Made by a program: the position numbers and the translations under genes. From positions 1 through 64,000 of the forward strand of contig JAHBSW010000007.1 of assembly GCA_019638935.1 (NCBI GenBank): DNA of 64,000 nucleotides, in the 5' to 3' direction. Origin of the DNA: Cryobacterium sp. (GTDB lineage Bacteria > Actinomycetota > Actinomycetes > Actinomycetales > Microbacteriaceae). Positions 54,764 through 62,993 of the stretch are shown here, in pieces. Each line of letters begins with the position of its first letter. Position 1 is the stretch's first letter. A model generated the notes under the pieces. It was not told the DNA's origin, ran no database searches, and worked only from the letters and a program-made list of their open reading frames with translations.

Positions 54764-57436
54764 CTAGTGAGCGGCGGCGTCCCAGTTCGCGCCGGTGCCC
54801 AGCTGAACATCCAGCGGAACCGTCAGTTCTGCTGCCGTCGACATCCGGTTCGTCACGATGCTCTTGAGTTCGTCGAGTTCGCCTGCGGCGACCTCGAACA
54901 CGAGCTCGTCGTGCACCTGCATGAGCATTCGCGAACGGAGTTCGCGCTCGCGCAGGTCACCGGCGATACGAATCATCGCGATCTTGATGATGTCCGCCGC
55001 CGAACCCTGAATCGGCGCGTTGAGTGCAGCCCGTTCGGCGTTCTCGCGCAGCACACGATTGCTCGAGGTGAGGTCGGTGAAGGGACGCCGGCGGCCGAAG
55101 ATCGTCTCGGTGTAGCCATCGATCTTGGCTTGGGCGACGACATTGCGCAGGTAGTCGCGCACTGCCCCGAATCGCTCGAAGTAGTCGACCATCAACTGCT
55201 TGGCCTCGGAGACCTCGATGCGCAACTGCTTCGACAAGCCGAACGCGCTCAGTCCGTAGGCGAGACCATAGCTCATCGCCTTGACCTTGGTGCGCATGAT
55301 CGGGGTGACGTCTGCCGGATCGACGCCGAAGATGCGCGCGCCGACGAAGCGGTGCAGATCCTCGCCCGCCCGGAAGGCCTCGATGAGCCCCGCATCGCCT
55401 GAGAGATGCGCCATGATGCGCATCTCGATCTGCGAGTAGTCCGCGGTGAGCAGTGTCTCGAAATCCTCACCGCTCTCGAACGCCGCCCTGATCTGGCGCC
55501 CTTCTTCGGTCTTGACCGGGATGTTCTGCAGGTTCGGCTCGTTCGACGAGACGCGTCCCGTCGAGGTTCCTGTCTGGTCGTAGTTGGTGTGCACCCGGCC
55601 GTCCGCCGACACCGACTTCTCGAGCGTCTCGATCATCTGCTTGAGCTTCGTCGCATCGCGATGCTGCAGCAGCAGCTCGAGGAAGGGGTGCGGCTCGTCG
55701 AGTTGATCCATGAGGTCGGCGAGAGCCGCGGCATCCGTCGAATAGCCCGTCTTGGTCGCCCGAGTCTTGGGCATGCCGAGTTCGTCGAACAGCAGTGTCT
55801 GAAGCTGCTTCGGCGAGCCGAGGTTGACCTCGCGGCCGATGCTCGCGAAGGCCTTCTTCTCGATCTCGGCCGCCTTCGCGGTCAGATTCTCTCGAAGCTT
55901 CCCGAGAACGCCGGGGTTGACCCTGACGCCGGCGAGCTCCATCTGGGCGAGCACGGGCGCGAGCGGCGCGTCGATCTGGCGCAGAACGCGCAGCGATCCC
56001 GGTTCGAGCTTGTTCTCGAGATACTCGGCGATCTGCAGCACGTACCAGGCCAGGGTCGCGGCGCTGGGTGCCTCGATGTCGGGCACGAGCTGGTTCGGGT
56101 CGGGCTCGACGATCGTCACGCCCAGGTGCGTGTACGCCTGCCCCGCGATCGACTCGGCCTTGCTGCTGGGTCGCAGCAGCCAGGCGGCGATGCTCGTATC
56201 GAAGGCGATGCCGCCGAGCGCCAGATCGAGCGATGCAAGCAGCTTCGTCGCGCGCTTGGCGTCGTGAAGCAGCTTCGGGGCCGGGCTCGCCAGCCAGGAT
56301 TCGAGCGCCGCGTAATCGGGGCGGTGCGGACCCCACGGCACGTAGACCGAGCTGTCCCGATCAGCGAGCCCAATGCCCGCCAGCCCGTCGAGACCTGCGT
56401 CGACGACGAGACCGAGCGCGGCACCCCCCTTGGTGGCAGAGGCGATCCACTTGGCGAGCTCTTCGTCGACCACGCGGCTGACCGCAGGCGCGGACTGGGC
56501 GGAACCGTCCGAATCCGGGTCGGCGCCCTCGCCCGCGTCTCCACTGACCCTCGCGAGCTTGAGCACTCGTTCCAGCAGCGTGCGGAACTGCAACCGATCG
56601 AACACCTCGCGAATCGCGGCCGGGTTCATCGGGCGGCGCTCGAGGTCGGCGGGGCCGACCGGCAGATCGACATCCTGAACCAGGCGGTTGAGCTTGCGGT
56701 TGCGAACCGCGCGGTCCTTCTGCGCGCGCAGATTGTCGCCCACGACACCCTTGATCTCGTCGGCGTGCGCGAGGATCTCGTCGAGCGAACCGTACTGCTG
56801 CACCCATTTGACGGCGGTCTTCTCGCCGACCTTGTCGACGCCGATGAGATTGTCGCTCGTCTCCCCCACGAGCGCCGCGATATCGGGGTACTGCCGTGGT
56901 TCGATGCCGTAGCGCTCGCGCACGGCCTCCGGGTCATAGCGCTTGAGCTCGGAGACACCACGCGCATTCGGATACAGCAGGGTCACCTCGTCGTTGACGA
57001 GCTGAATCGAATCGCGGTCGCCCGAGACCACGAGCACCCGGAAGCCCTGCTCGACACCACGAGCGGCGAGGGTTGCGAGGATGTCGTCGGCCTCGAAATC
57101 CTCTTTGCTCACGGTCGGAATGCCCATCGCCGCGAGTGCCTCCTCGAGCAGCGGCACCTGACCGACGAACTCGGGCGGAGTCTCGCCACGGGTTCCCTTG
57201 TACTCGGGGTATTCGCGAGTGCGGAACGAGTACCGCGAGATGTCGAACGCGACCGCTAGGTGCGTCGGCTTCTCGTTCTGCAGCAGCCCCAGCAGCATCG
57301 AGATGAAGCCGTGGATGGCGTTGGTGTGCTGCCCGTCACGGGTGCTGAAACTGTCGAGCGGCAGCGCGTAGAAGGCGCGGAAGGCGAGCGAGTGGCCGTC
57401 GATGACCATGAGGGTAGGCTTTGCGGTGTCCGGCAC
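54764..57436 (-). CDS. polA: DNA polymerase I
   Basis: An 890-residue Pol I. The 5'-3' exonuclease domain spans about 1-300 (VIDGHSLAFRAFYAL, EADDILATLA), the 3'-5' exonuclease-like domain about 320-500, and the polymerase domain the rest, with motif A DYSQIEMRIMAHL, motif B RTKVKAMSYGLAYGLS and motif C VHDELVFEV. The proofreading DxE motif is absent, as in other actinobacterial Pol I, so proofreading is probably lost. GTG 57436 (VPDTAKPTLMVIDG) is chosen because TAGACT lies 7 bases upstream; the longer start at 57490 is less likely. Confidence 0.95.
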   Translation of the reverse strand: MPDTAKPTLMVIDGHSLAFRAFYALPLDSFSTRDGQHTNAIHGFISMLLGLLQNEKPTHLAVAFDISRYSFRTREYPEYKGTRGETPPEFVGQVPLLEEALAAMGIPTVSKEDFEADDILATLAARGVEQGFRVLVVSGDRDSIQLVNDEVTLLYPNARGVSELKRYDPEAVRERYGIEPRQYPDIAALVGETSDNLIGVDKVGEKTAVKWVQQYGSLDEILAHADEIKGVVGDNLRAQKDRAVRNRKLNRLVQDVDLPVGPADLERRPMNPAAIREVFDRLQFRTLLERVLKLARVSGDAGEGADPDSDGSAQSAPAVSRVVDEELAKWIASATKGGAALGLVVDAGLDGLAGIGLADRDSSVYVPWGPHRPDYAALESWLASPAPKLLHDAKRATKLLASLDLALGGIAFDTSIAAWLLRPSSKAESIAGQAYTHLGVTIVEPDPNQLVPDIEAPSAATLAWYVLQIAEYLENKLEPGSLRVLRQIDAPLAPVLAQMELAGVRVNPGVLGKLRENLTAKAAEIEKKAFASIGREVNLGSPKQLQTLLFDELGMPKTRATKTGYSTDAAALADLMDQLDEPHPFLELLLQHRDATKLKQMIETLEKSVSADGRVHTNYDQTGTSTGRVSSNEPNLQNIPVKTEEGRQIRAAFESGEDFETLLTADYSQIEMRIMAHLSGDAGLIEAFRAGEDLHRFVGARIFGVDPADVTPIMRTKVKAMSYGLAYGLSAFGLSKQLRIEVSEAKQLMVDYFERFGAVRDYLRNVVAQAKIDGYTETIFGRRRPFTDLTSSNRVLRENAERAALNAPIQGSAADIIKIAMIRIAGDLRERELRSRMLMQVHDELVFEVAAGELDELKSIVTNRMSTAAELTVPLDVQLGTGANWDAAAH

Positions 57437-57443
57437 GAGTGCC

Positions 57444-57449
57444 AGTCTA
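57444..57449 (-). promoter_or_regulatory. Leaderless -10 box for polA
   Basis: TAGACT on the minus strand, then GGCACTC (7 bases) and GTG 57436. Confidence 0.65.
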
Positions 57450-57464
57450 GGCCGCACGCCTGAC

Positions 57465-57490
57465 GCCACCACGAGATTTCGTGCCACCAC
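57465..57490. repeat. Direct and inverted repeat between polA and thioesterase genes
   Basis: GCCACCAC occurs at 57465-57472 and 57483-57490, flanking an inverted repeat CACGA (57470-57474) and TCGTG (57479-57483). It lies in the short divergent promoter region and could be an operator or a degenerate repeat element. Confidence 0.4.
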
Positions 57491-57510
57491 AAGAGAACTG
57501 GGGCAACTCC

Positions 57511-57927
57511 ATGACCACGAGCGATCCGCGAATCGGTCCCGACATCGACGTGACGAAGCCCGCCGGCGAGCTCGGCGTTAAGATGGGCATCGAGTTCCTC
57601 GAGCTCACCCCCGGGCGAGCGATCGGCCGGATGCCCGTGGCGGGCAACACGCAGCCCTACGGCATCCTGCACGGCGGCGCGCATCTCGTGCTCGCCGAAT
57701 CGCTGGCGTCGGCCGCATCGCACGTGCACGCGGGACCGGGCCGCATCGCCGTGGGGATCGAGATCAGCGCGAGCCACTCGAAGTCGGCCACGAGCGGATG
57801 GGTGACCGGCACGTGCACGGCGATCTCGCTCGGTCGCACGCTCGCGGTTCACGAGGTCGTGCTCACCGACGACGACGGCAACCGACTCTCGACGGCGCGG
57901 GTGACGAATCTGTTGCGTGACGCGTGA
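57511..57927 (+). CDS. Hotdog-fold thioesterase (PaaI-like)
   Basis: A 138-residue single hotdog domain. The PaaI/4HBT signature is visible as QPYGILHGGAHLVLAESLAS, with the helix following HGG, and the last strands LGRTLAVHEVVLTDDDG. It should hydrolyse an acyl-CoA or aromatic acyl-CoA; substrate unknown. ATG 57511 is preferred over GTG 57481 because the first ten residues of the longer form lie in the repeat region. It diverges from polA and ends before a structured intergenic element. Confidence 0.82.
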   Translation: MTTSDPRIGPDIDVTKPAGELGVKMGIEFLELTPGRAIGRMPVAGNTQPYGILHGGAHLVLAESLASAASHVHAGPGRIAVGIEISASHSKSATSGWVTGTCTAISLGRTLAVHEVVLTDDDGNRLSTARVTNLLRDA

Positions 57928-57957
57928 TCCCTCGATGCGGAAGCCGGGTCAGCGGCC

Positions 57958-58043
57958 GTCCGTCACGATGCGGTGTCTCGGCAACGATGCGTCAGTTCGA
58001 TCACCAGCATCGCGAACAGAACACCGCACCGCGTGACACGGAC
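57958..58043. repeat. Nested 86-base inverted repeat between thioesterase gene and pdtaR
   Basis: Four stems nest in order: GTCCG/CGGAC (57958-57962, 58039-58043), TCACG/CGTGA (57963-57967, 58032-58036), GCGGTGT/ACACCGC (57970-57976, 58021-58027) and CGATGC/GCATCG (57985-57990, 58007-58012), 23 pairs in all, with a 16-base apical loop. It lies between convergent genes and could be a bidirectional terminator, a palindromic repeat or a structured RNA. Confidence 0.6.
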
Positions 58044-58063
58044 GTCGATCTCGGAGGCGGAGC

Positions 58064-58672
58064 TCAGCCCTTCGATTCGGCGAACTGGTCGACGACGGTC
58101 TGCGCGACCTCGCGCATGGAGAGGCGACGGTCCATCGACGTCTTCTGAATCCAGCGGAAGGCCTCGGGCTCGGTCATGCCCATGCGATCGCTCAGCAGAC
58201 CCTTGGCGCGCTCGACGAGTTTGCGGGTCTCGAATCGCTCGGCGAGATCACTGACCTCGGCCTCGAGCGCGACGATCTGCGCATGGCGTGCAAGGGCGAT
58301 CTCGATCGCGGGGAGCAAGTCGTTCGGGGTGAAGGGCTTGACGACGTAGGCGAGAGCGCCGGCCTCCGACGCGCGCTCGACGAGTTCCTTCTGACTGAAA
58401 GCGGTGAGCAGCACGACGGGCGCGATGTGCCCGCGGGTGAGTCGCTCCGCCGCGGTGATGCCGTCGAGCTGCGGCATCTTGACGTCCATGACCACGAGGT
58501 CGGGTCGCAGCTCGGTGGCGAGCTGAACGGCTGTCTCGCCATCGGCGGCCTCGCCGACGACGTCGAATCCGTTGTCGCGGAGTGTCTCGACGATGTCGAG
58601 ACGGATGAGCGATTCGTCTTCGGCGACGACGACTCGTCTCGGGGCGGTGGGCACTGGTTCCTGCACTGTCAC
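58064..58672 (-). CDS. pdtaR: ANTAR-domain response regulator (PdtaR-like)
   Basis: A 202-residue regulator: a receiver domain (VVVAEDESLIRLDI, phospho-acceptor Asp in VVMDVKMPQLDG, LLTAFSQ, VKPFTPNDL) and a C-terminal ANTAR RNA-binding domain (RKLVERAKGLLSDRMGMTEPEAFRWIQ). ANTAR proteins act by antitermination on paired RNA hairpins when phosphorylated; the usual partner kinase PdtaS is unlinked and not in the window. GTG 58672 follows TAGGGT by 7 bases. PdtaR near polA is a conserved actinobacterial arrangement. Confidence 0.92.
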   Translation of the reverse strand: MTVQEPVPTAPRRVVVAEDESLIRLDIVETLRDNGFDVVGEAADGETAVQLATELRPDLVVMDVKMPQLDGITAAERLTRGHIAPVVLLTAFSQKELVERASEAGALAYVVKPFTPNDLLPAIEIALARHAQIVALEAEVSDLAERFETRKLVERAKGLLSDRMGMTEPEAFRWIQKTSMDRRLSMREVAQTVVDQFAESKG

Positions 58673-58679
58673 CCGATCA

Positions 58680-58685
58680 ACCCTA
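58680..58685 (-). promoter_or_regulatory. Leaderless -10 box for pdtaR
   Basis: TAGGGT on the minus strand, then TGATCGG (7 bases) and GTG 58672. Confidence 0.65.
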
Positions 58686-58712
58686 CGGTATTGTTTCCTT
58701 GGTCACTCACTA

Positions 58713-58795
58713 GCCGGTGTGGCGGAACGGCAGACGCGGAGCACTCAAAATGCTTTGTCCGAGAGGGCGTGTGGGTTCGAATCCCACCACCGGCA
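58713..58795 (+). tRNA. tRNA-Leu (anticodon CAA)
   Basis: 83 nucleotides with acceptor arm GCCGGTG/CACCGGC plus discriminator A (58795), anticodon loop CTCAAAA giving CAA for UUG codons, a long class II variable arm, and T arm GTGGG-TTCGAAT-CCCAC. The CCA end is not encoded. A TATTGT box at 58689-58694 could be its -10. Confidence 0.95.
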
Positions 58796-58858
58796 CTTTC
58801 ATCGCCGGCAGAGCTCGATCTCCATCCCGAGACGGAGGAGCCTCCGCACCCGCTTGTG

Positions 58859-58864
58859 TAGGTT
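58859..58864 (+). promoter_or_regulatory. Leaderless -10 box for the histidine kinase gene
   Basis: TAGGTT, then GAGTAC (6 bases) and GTG 58871. Confidence 0.65.
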
Positions 58865-58870
58865 GAGTAC

Positions 58871-60148
58871 GTGAACGCGGACCCCGACTCGCGCGGCTGG
58901 CGTCGTCCGCCGGCGGATGCGCGCCAGCGCAAGCTCGATGTCGCGGCCGCCTTCGGCCTGCTCGGGGTGTCGATCCTCTCCATGGTGCTCACCCGCGCGA
59001 TGGGCATGATCTCCGATCCGGCGAGCCCCGGCCTGAGCATCGGGCTGATTGCTGCCGTCATCCTCCCCCTCGCGGTGCGACGCGTGGCGCCCGTGCCCGC
59101 GCTCGCGGTGGTCTCGGTGGCGTTCGTGCTCATGGGCGAGTTGAGCGTGCCCGAGCTCACCGTGAGCAACATCGCGCTCTTCATGGCGATCTACACCGTG
59201 GGCGCCTGGGAGACCAGCCGTGCCCGCGCCCTCGTCGCACGACTCGTGGTCGTCACGGGTATGGGTGTCTGGCTGCTCATCTCGCTGTTCCGCGCAAGCA
59301 CCGCGGACATCGACTTCGACGGTCCCGGCATCGGCGTGCTCACCCCGATCGCCGCGTTCATGCTGCAGCAGGTGCTCGTGAACCTGCTCTACTTCGCCGG
59401 CGCCTGGTGGTTCGGCGATCATGCCCACTCCTCGGCTCGCCAGCGCGCCCTCACCGAGCTGCGTACCCGTCAGCTCCAGGACGAGCAGGAGAAGGTCGCC
59501 CGGCAGTCGATCGCGATCGAACGGCTGCGCATCGCGCGCGAACTGCACGACGCCGTCGCGCACCACGTCTCCGTGATGGGCGTGCAGGCCGCCGCCGCCC
59601 GCTCCGTTCTCGACTCGAATCCTGAGGCGGCTCGGGACCGTCTTGAATCGGTCGAGGAGTCGTCGCGCGTCGCGGTGGCCGAGCTCTACCAGCTGCTGGG
59701 CACTCTGCGCGACGAGGAGATGCCCGTCGCAACCGGGCCAACGGCATCCCTCGACCTGAACTCGCTCGACCTGCTCGTGGAGGACTCCATCATGGCGGGG
59801 CTTCGCGTGACGCTCACACGGGTGGGCGAGCCCTACGGTGTGCCACCCCTCGTCGGACTCAACCTGTACCGGATCGCGCAGGAGGCGCTCACCAACGTGC
59901 TCAAGCACGCTGGCCCAGGAACGCAGGTTCGCGTGCACCTGCGCTTCGGCGAGACCGCGATCGAGCTCGAAGTGAGCGACGACGGGCGAGGCCGCCCCGG
60001 GCCACCGCCCAGGGGTGCCGGCTTGGGGTTGCTCGGCATGCGGGAGCGCGCCGCCAGCCTCGGCGGACAGCTCGAGGCCACGGCGCGCGCCGGATCGGGC
60101 TGGGTGGTGCGAATCACCGTACCGCTCCCCCTGCGGAGCGCCGCATGA
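58871..60148 (+). CDS. Sensor histidine kinase, NarL/HPK7 type
   Basis: A 425-residue kinase with about five or six N-terminal membrane helices (residues 25-190) and no large extracytoplasmic domain. The HisKA_3 dimerisation domain holds the phospho-His in IARELHDAVAHHVSVMG; the ATPase has LYRIAQEALTNVLKHA (N box), DDGRG and GLGLLGMRERAASLGG (G boxes). It should phosphorylate the response regulator overlapping its stop (ATGA). The signal is probably sensed in the membrane. Confidence 0.9.
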   Translation: MNADPDSRGWRRPPADARQRKLDVAAAFGLLGVSILSMVLTRAMGMISDPASPGLSIGLIAAVILPLAVRRVAPVPALAVVSVAFVLMGELSVPELTVSNIALFMAIYTVGAWETSRARALVARLVVVTGMGVWLLISLFRASTADIDFDGPGIGVLTPIAAFMLQQVLVNLLYFAGAWWFGDHAHSSARQRALTELRTRQLQDEQEKVARQSIAIERLRIARELHDAVAHHVSVMGVQAAAARSVLDSNPEAARDRLESVEESSRVAVAELYQLLGTLRDEEMPVATGPTASLDLNSLDLLVEDSIMAGLRVTLTRVGEPYGVPPLVGLNLYRIAQEALTNVLKHAGPGTQVRVHLRFGETAIELEVSDDGRGRPGPPPRGAGLGLLGMRERAASLGGQLEATARAGSGWVVRITVPLPLRSAA

Positions 60149-60804
60149 CGACCGTGCGGGTGGCGCTCGTCGACGACCATGCGCTCATGCGCCAGGGGAT
60201 CAACACGATCCTGTCGGTGCAGCATGACATCGAGGTCGTGGGCGAGGCGTCGAGCGGTGAAGAGGCGATCGAACTCGTGCTGCGGACGCGCCCCGACGTC
60301 GTGTGCATGGATGTCGAGATGCCCGGCATGGGAGGGCTTGAGGCCACGCGTCGGCTGGTCTCCGACCCCTCGGTCACCGCCGGCATCCTGATGCTGACGA
60401 CCTTCGAGCGCGAAGACTATCTGCTGGCCGCGCTCGAGGCGGGCGCGAGTGGCTTCGTGCTGAAGAACGCGCGGCCGGAGAGCCTGGTCGACGGCATCAG
60501 GGCGGTCGCCGCGGGTGATGCGCTGCTGTCACCCCGGGTCACGCGCGCGGTCATCGAGCGTGCCGTGCGCAGCAGCGGACCCCTGGCGGTGACAGCCCCC
60601 GAGATTCCCGCACAGCTCACCGAACGCGAGATCCAGGTGCTGCGACTGCTCGCGCGTGGGCTCTCCAACGACGAGATCGCCGCGGAGCTCACCGTGGGTC
60701 GTGCGACGGTGAAGACGCACGTCTCGAACGTGCTCATGAAACTGCAGCTGCGTGACCGCGTTCAGGCTGTGGCCTTCGCCTACCGGTCGGGCCTGGTCGA
60801 CTGA
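60145..60804 (+). CDS. LuxR/NarL-family response regulator
   Basis: A 219-residue regulator: receiver domain with acidic pocket (VALVDDHALMRQG), phospho-acceptor in VVCMDVEMPGM, LMLTTFE and GFVLKNARPESL, then a LuxR helix-turn-helix (LTEREIQVLRLLARGLSNDE through VKTHVSNVLMKL). Partner of the upstream kinase. The inverted repeat 60837-60849 upstream of the exporter genes is a possible binding site. Confidence 0.92.
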   Translation: MTTVRVALVDDHALMRQGINTILSVQHDIEVVGEASSGEEAIELVLRTRPDVVCMDVEMPGMGGLEATRRLVSDPSVTAGILMLTTFEREDYLLAALEAGASGFVLKNARPESLVDGIRAVAAGDALLSPRVTRAVIERAVRSSGPLAVTAPEIPAQLTEREIQVLRLLARGLSNDEIAAELTVGRATVKTHVSNVLMKLQLRDRVQAVAFAYRSGLVD

Positions 60805-60836
60805 GGCGCATCCGCCTCCAGGGGGACAGCGAGAAT

Positions 60837-60849
60837 CCGCCTTTGGCGG
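60837..60849. promoter_or_regulatory. Inverted repeat and -10 box upstream of the ABC exporter genes
   Basis: CCGCC (60837-60841)-TTT-GGCGG (60845-60849), centred about 34 bases before a TAGCGT -10 box (60874-60879). The spacing fits an activator site for the adjacent response regulator. It may instead be the terminator-like end of the regulator gene. Confidence 0.45.
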
Positions 60850-60908
60850 GAGGTGCCCGAGCATGCCGTCTCGTAGCGTGGACGACATCCACCCACTAGG
60901 AGGTCACC

Positions 60909-61844
60909 ATGCTCAGCCTGCGGAACATCAGTCGCAGCTTCGGCGGCAGGCTCGTTGTCGACGACGTCAGCTTCGATGTCGGTCGAGGCCGGCTCACGGG
61001 GTTCGTCGGAGGAAACGGGGCGGGCAAGACGACGACCATGCGGATCATCCTGGGCGTGCTCGCCCCCGACAGCGGCACAGTCACGGTGGACGGTGCGCCG
61101 ATCGGCGAGTCGGTGCTGCACCGCTTCGGCTACATGCCCGAAGAACGCGGCCTCTACCCGAAGATGGAGATCGCCGAACAGCTGGCCTACCTCGCCCGTC
61201 TGCACGGCATCGACAAGGCATCGGCCCATAGGCGTGCCGACGAGCTGCTCGACCGTCTCGGGCTCGCTGCGCGCCGCAGGGACAAGCTCGAGTCGCTGTC
61301 GCTCGGCAACCAGCAGCGGGTCCAGGTTGCCGCAGCACTCGTGCACGACCCCGAGGTGCTCGTACTCGACGAACCTTTCTCGGGCCTCGACCCGCTCGCC
61401 GTCGACGAGGTGGTATCCGTGATCGCCGAACACTCGGCCCGTGATGTGCCCGTGCTGTTCTCCTCCCATCAGCTCGACGTGGTCGAACGTCTCTGCGACG
61501 ACCTCGTGATCATCGCCGACGGCAAGGTTCGCGCAGCAGGCGAGCGCGAGGCACTGCGCGAGCAGTACGCGGGCGACCGATGGTCGTTGGAGGGCAGCAC
61601 CGATACGGGATGGGTGCGCGAGCTGCCCGGAGTGCAGGTCGTGGAGCTCGCGGGCACGAGCGTGCTGTTCGACGCCGACGCGATCGCCGCCGACGCGGTG
61701 CTGCGCGGTGCTCTCGAGCGAGGCGGTGTGAGCAGCTTCCGTCCCGTGCGACCCACTCTGGGCCAGATCTTCCGGGACATCGTGGTGGATGCGACACCCG
61801 ACACAGAACCGTCGTCGGCAACCAAGCGGAAGGGCGCAGCATGA
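60909..61844 (+). CDS. ABC transporter ATP-binding protein (NatA-like)
   Basis: A 311-residue ATPase with Walker A GGNGAGKT, signature LSLGNQQR (the usual LSGGQ is altered to LSLGNQ, as in NatA-like proteins), Walker B VLVLDEPFSGLDP and H-loop FSSHQLD, followed by a C-terminal DUF4162-type domain. ATG 60909 has a strong AGGAGGT. It pairs with the permease gene overlapping its stop. Confidence 0.9.
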   Translation: MLSLRNISRSFGGRLVVDDVSFDVGRGRLTGFVGGNGAGKTTTMRIILGVLAPDSGTVTVDGAPIGESVLHRFGYMPEERGLYPKMEIAEQLAYLARLHGIDKASAHRRADELLDRLGLAARRRDKLESLSLGNQQRVQVAAALVHDPEVLVLDEPFSGLDPLAVDEVVSVIAEHSARDVPVLFSSHQLDVVERLCDDLVIIADGKVRAAGEREALREQYAGDRWSLEGSTDTGWVRELPGVQVVELAGTSVLFDADAIAADAVLRGALERGGVSSFRPVRPTLGQIFRDIVVDATPDTEPSSATKRKGAA

Positions 61845-62938
61845 GCAGCACGCAGGAGAAGGTCGGATTCTGGCAAGCGGCCGGTTTGATCACCGAGCGC
61901 GAGATCAGCACACAGCTGCGATCGAAGTCGTTCATCATCTCGACCGTCATCACACTGGTGCTGGTGATCGGCGGGATCGTGCTCATGAGTGTGCTCGGAG
62001 GCCAGGTCGAGTCGACCAGGATCGCGGTCGTGGGCGGCACGCCGCCCGCGGTGAGCGCAGTGGAGACCTTCGACGCGGTGGCCGCTCCCGACCGGGCCGC
62101 GGCCGAACAGCTGCTGCGCGACGACGAGGTTGCCGCCGTGGTTCTCTCCGACGACAGCGCGCTCGGCTATTCGCTGCTCGCACTCGACAGGGTTCCGAGC
62201 GAGGTGGTTGCTGCACTATCGGTGAGCCCGGAGGTCGAGCTGCTCGATCCGCAGGAGACCACCGGATCGCTCCGCTTTCTCATCGCGATCGCGTTCGGCA
62301 TCGTGTTCATGATGGCGGCGCTCGGTTCCGGTGCGATGATCATGCAGAACACCGTGCAGGAGAAGCAGTCCCGCGTGGTCGAGATCCTGCTCGCGGCGGT
62401 GCCGGCACGAGCCCTGCTGGCCGGCAAGATCATCGGCAACTCCGTGATCGGTGTCGGCAATGCCGCCGCTATCGCCGCCGCAGCCGCGATCGGTCTCGCG
62501 GTCACCGGTCAGGGACAGCTTCTCGATCTGCTGTCGGCACCGATGATCTGGTTCGTCGTGTTCTTCCTGTTCGGCTTCGTGCTCATCGCCAGCATCTTCG
62601 CTGCCGGCGCGGCCCTGGTCTCGCGCCAGGAGGACACCGGTGCTGTGATGACCCCGGCGATGATGCTCGTGATGCTGCCCTACTTCGGCGTCGTGTTCTT
62701 CAACGACAACCCTCTGGCGATGACGATCCTGTCGTACATACCGTTCAGTGCGCCCGTCGGGATGCCTGTGCGACTGTTCTTCGGCGAGGCGATGTGGTGG
62801 GAGCCGCTCATCTCGCTGGCGCTTCTCGTCGCAGCGACCGCCGCGGTCGTGCTGGTCGCGAGCAAGATCTACGCGAACTCGCTGCTGCGGATGGGGTCTC
62901 GGGTGCCGCTTCGCGAGGCGCTGCGCTCCACGAACTGA
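61841..62938 (+). CDS. ABC-2 family permease (NatB-like)
   Basis: A 365-residue permease. One membrane helix near residues 29-50, a large extracytoplasmic loop (about 55-150), then about five helices from residue 145 on. NTVQEKQSRVVEILLAAVPA is the typical ABC-2/NatB motif. With the upstream ATPase it probably exports a sodium, peptide or drug-like substrate under control of the two-component pair. ATG overlaps the ATPase stop. Confidence 0.88.
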   Translation: MSSTQEKVGFWQAAGLITEREISTQLRSKSFIISTVITLVLVIGGIVLMSVLGGQVESTRIAVVGGTPPAVSAVETFDAVAAPDRAAAEQLLRDDEVAAVVLSDDSALGYSLLALDRVPSEVVAALSVSPEVELLDPQETTGSLRFLIAIAFGIVFMMAALGSGAMIMQNTVQEKQSRVVEILLAAVPARALLAGKIIGNSVIGVGNAAAIAAAAAIGLAVTGQGQLLDLLSAPMIWFVVFFLFGFVLIASIFAAGAALVSRQEDTGAVMTPAMMLVMLPYFGVVFFNDNPLAMTILSYIPFSAPVGMPVRLFFGEAMWWEPLISLALLVAATAAVVLVASKIYANSLLRMGSRVPLREALRSTN

Positions 62939-62993
62939 TATCGGCTTCGGCGGCGCCGACGCTCCGAGGATTCGGCGATGCTCGCCACAGGGG

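Noticed and set aside
55406-57259. 617-codon open frame antisense to polA
   Set aside because: Shadow of polA; composition is Arg/Leu/Glu-rich without domain features.
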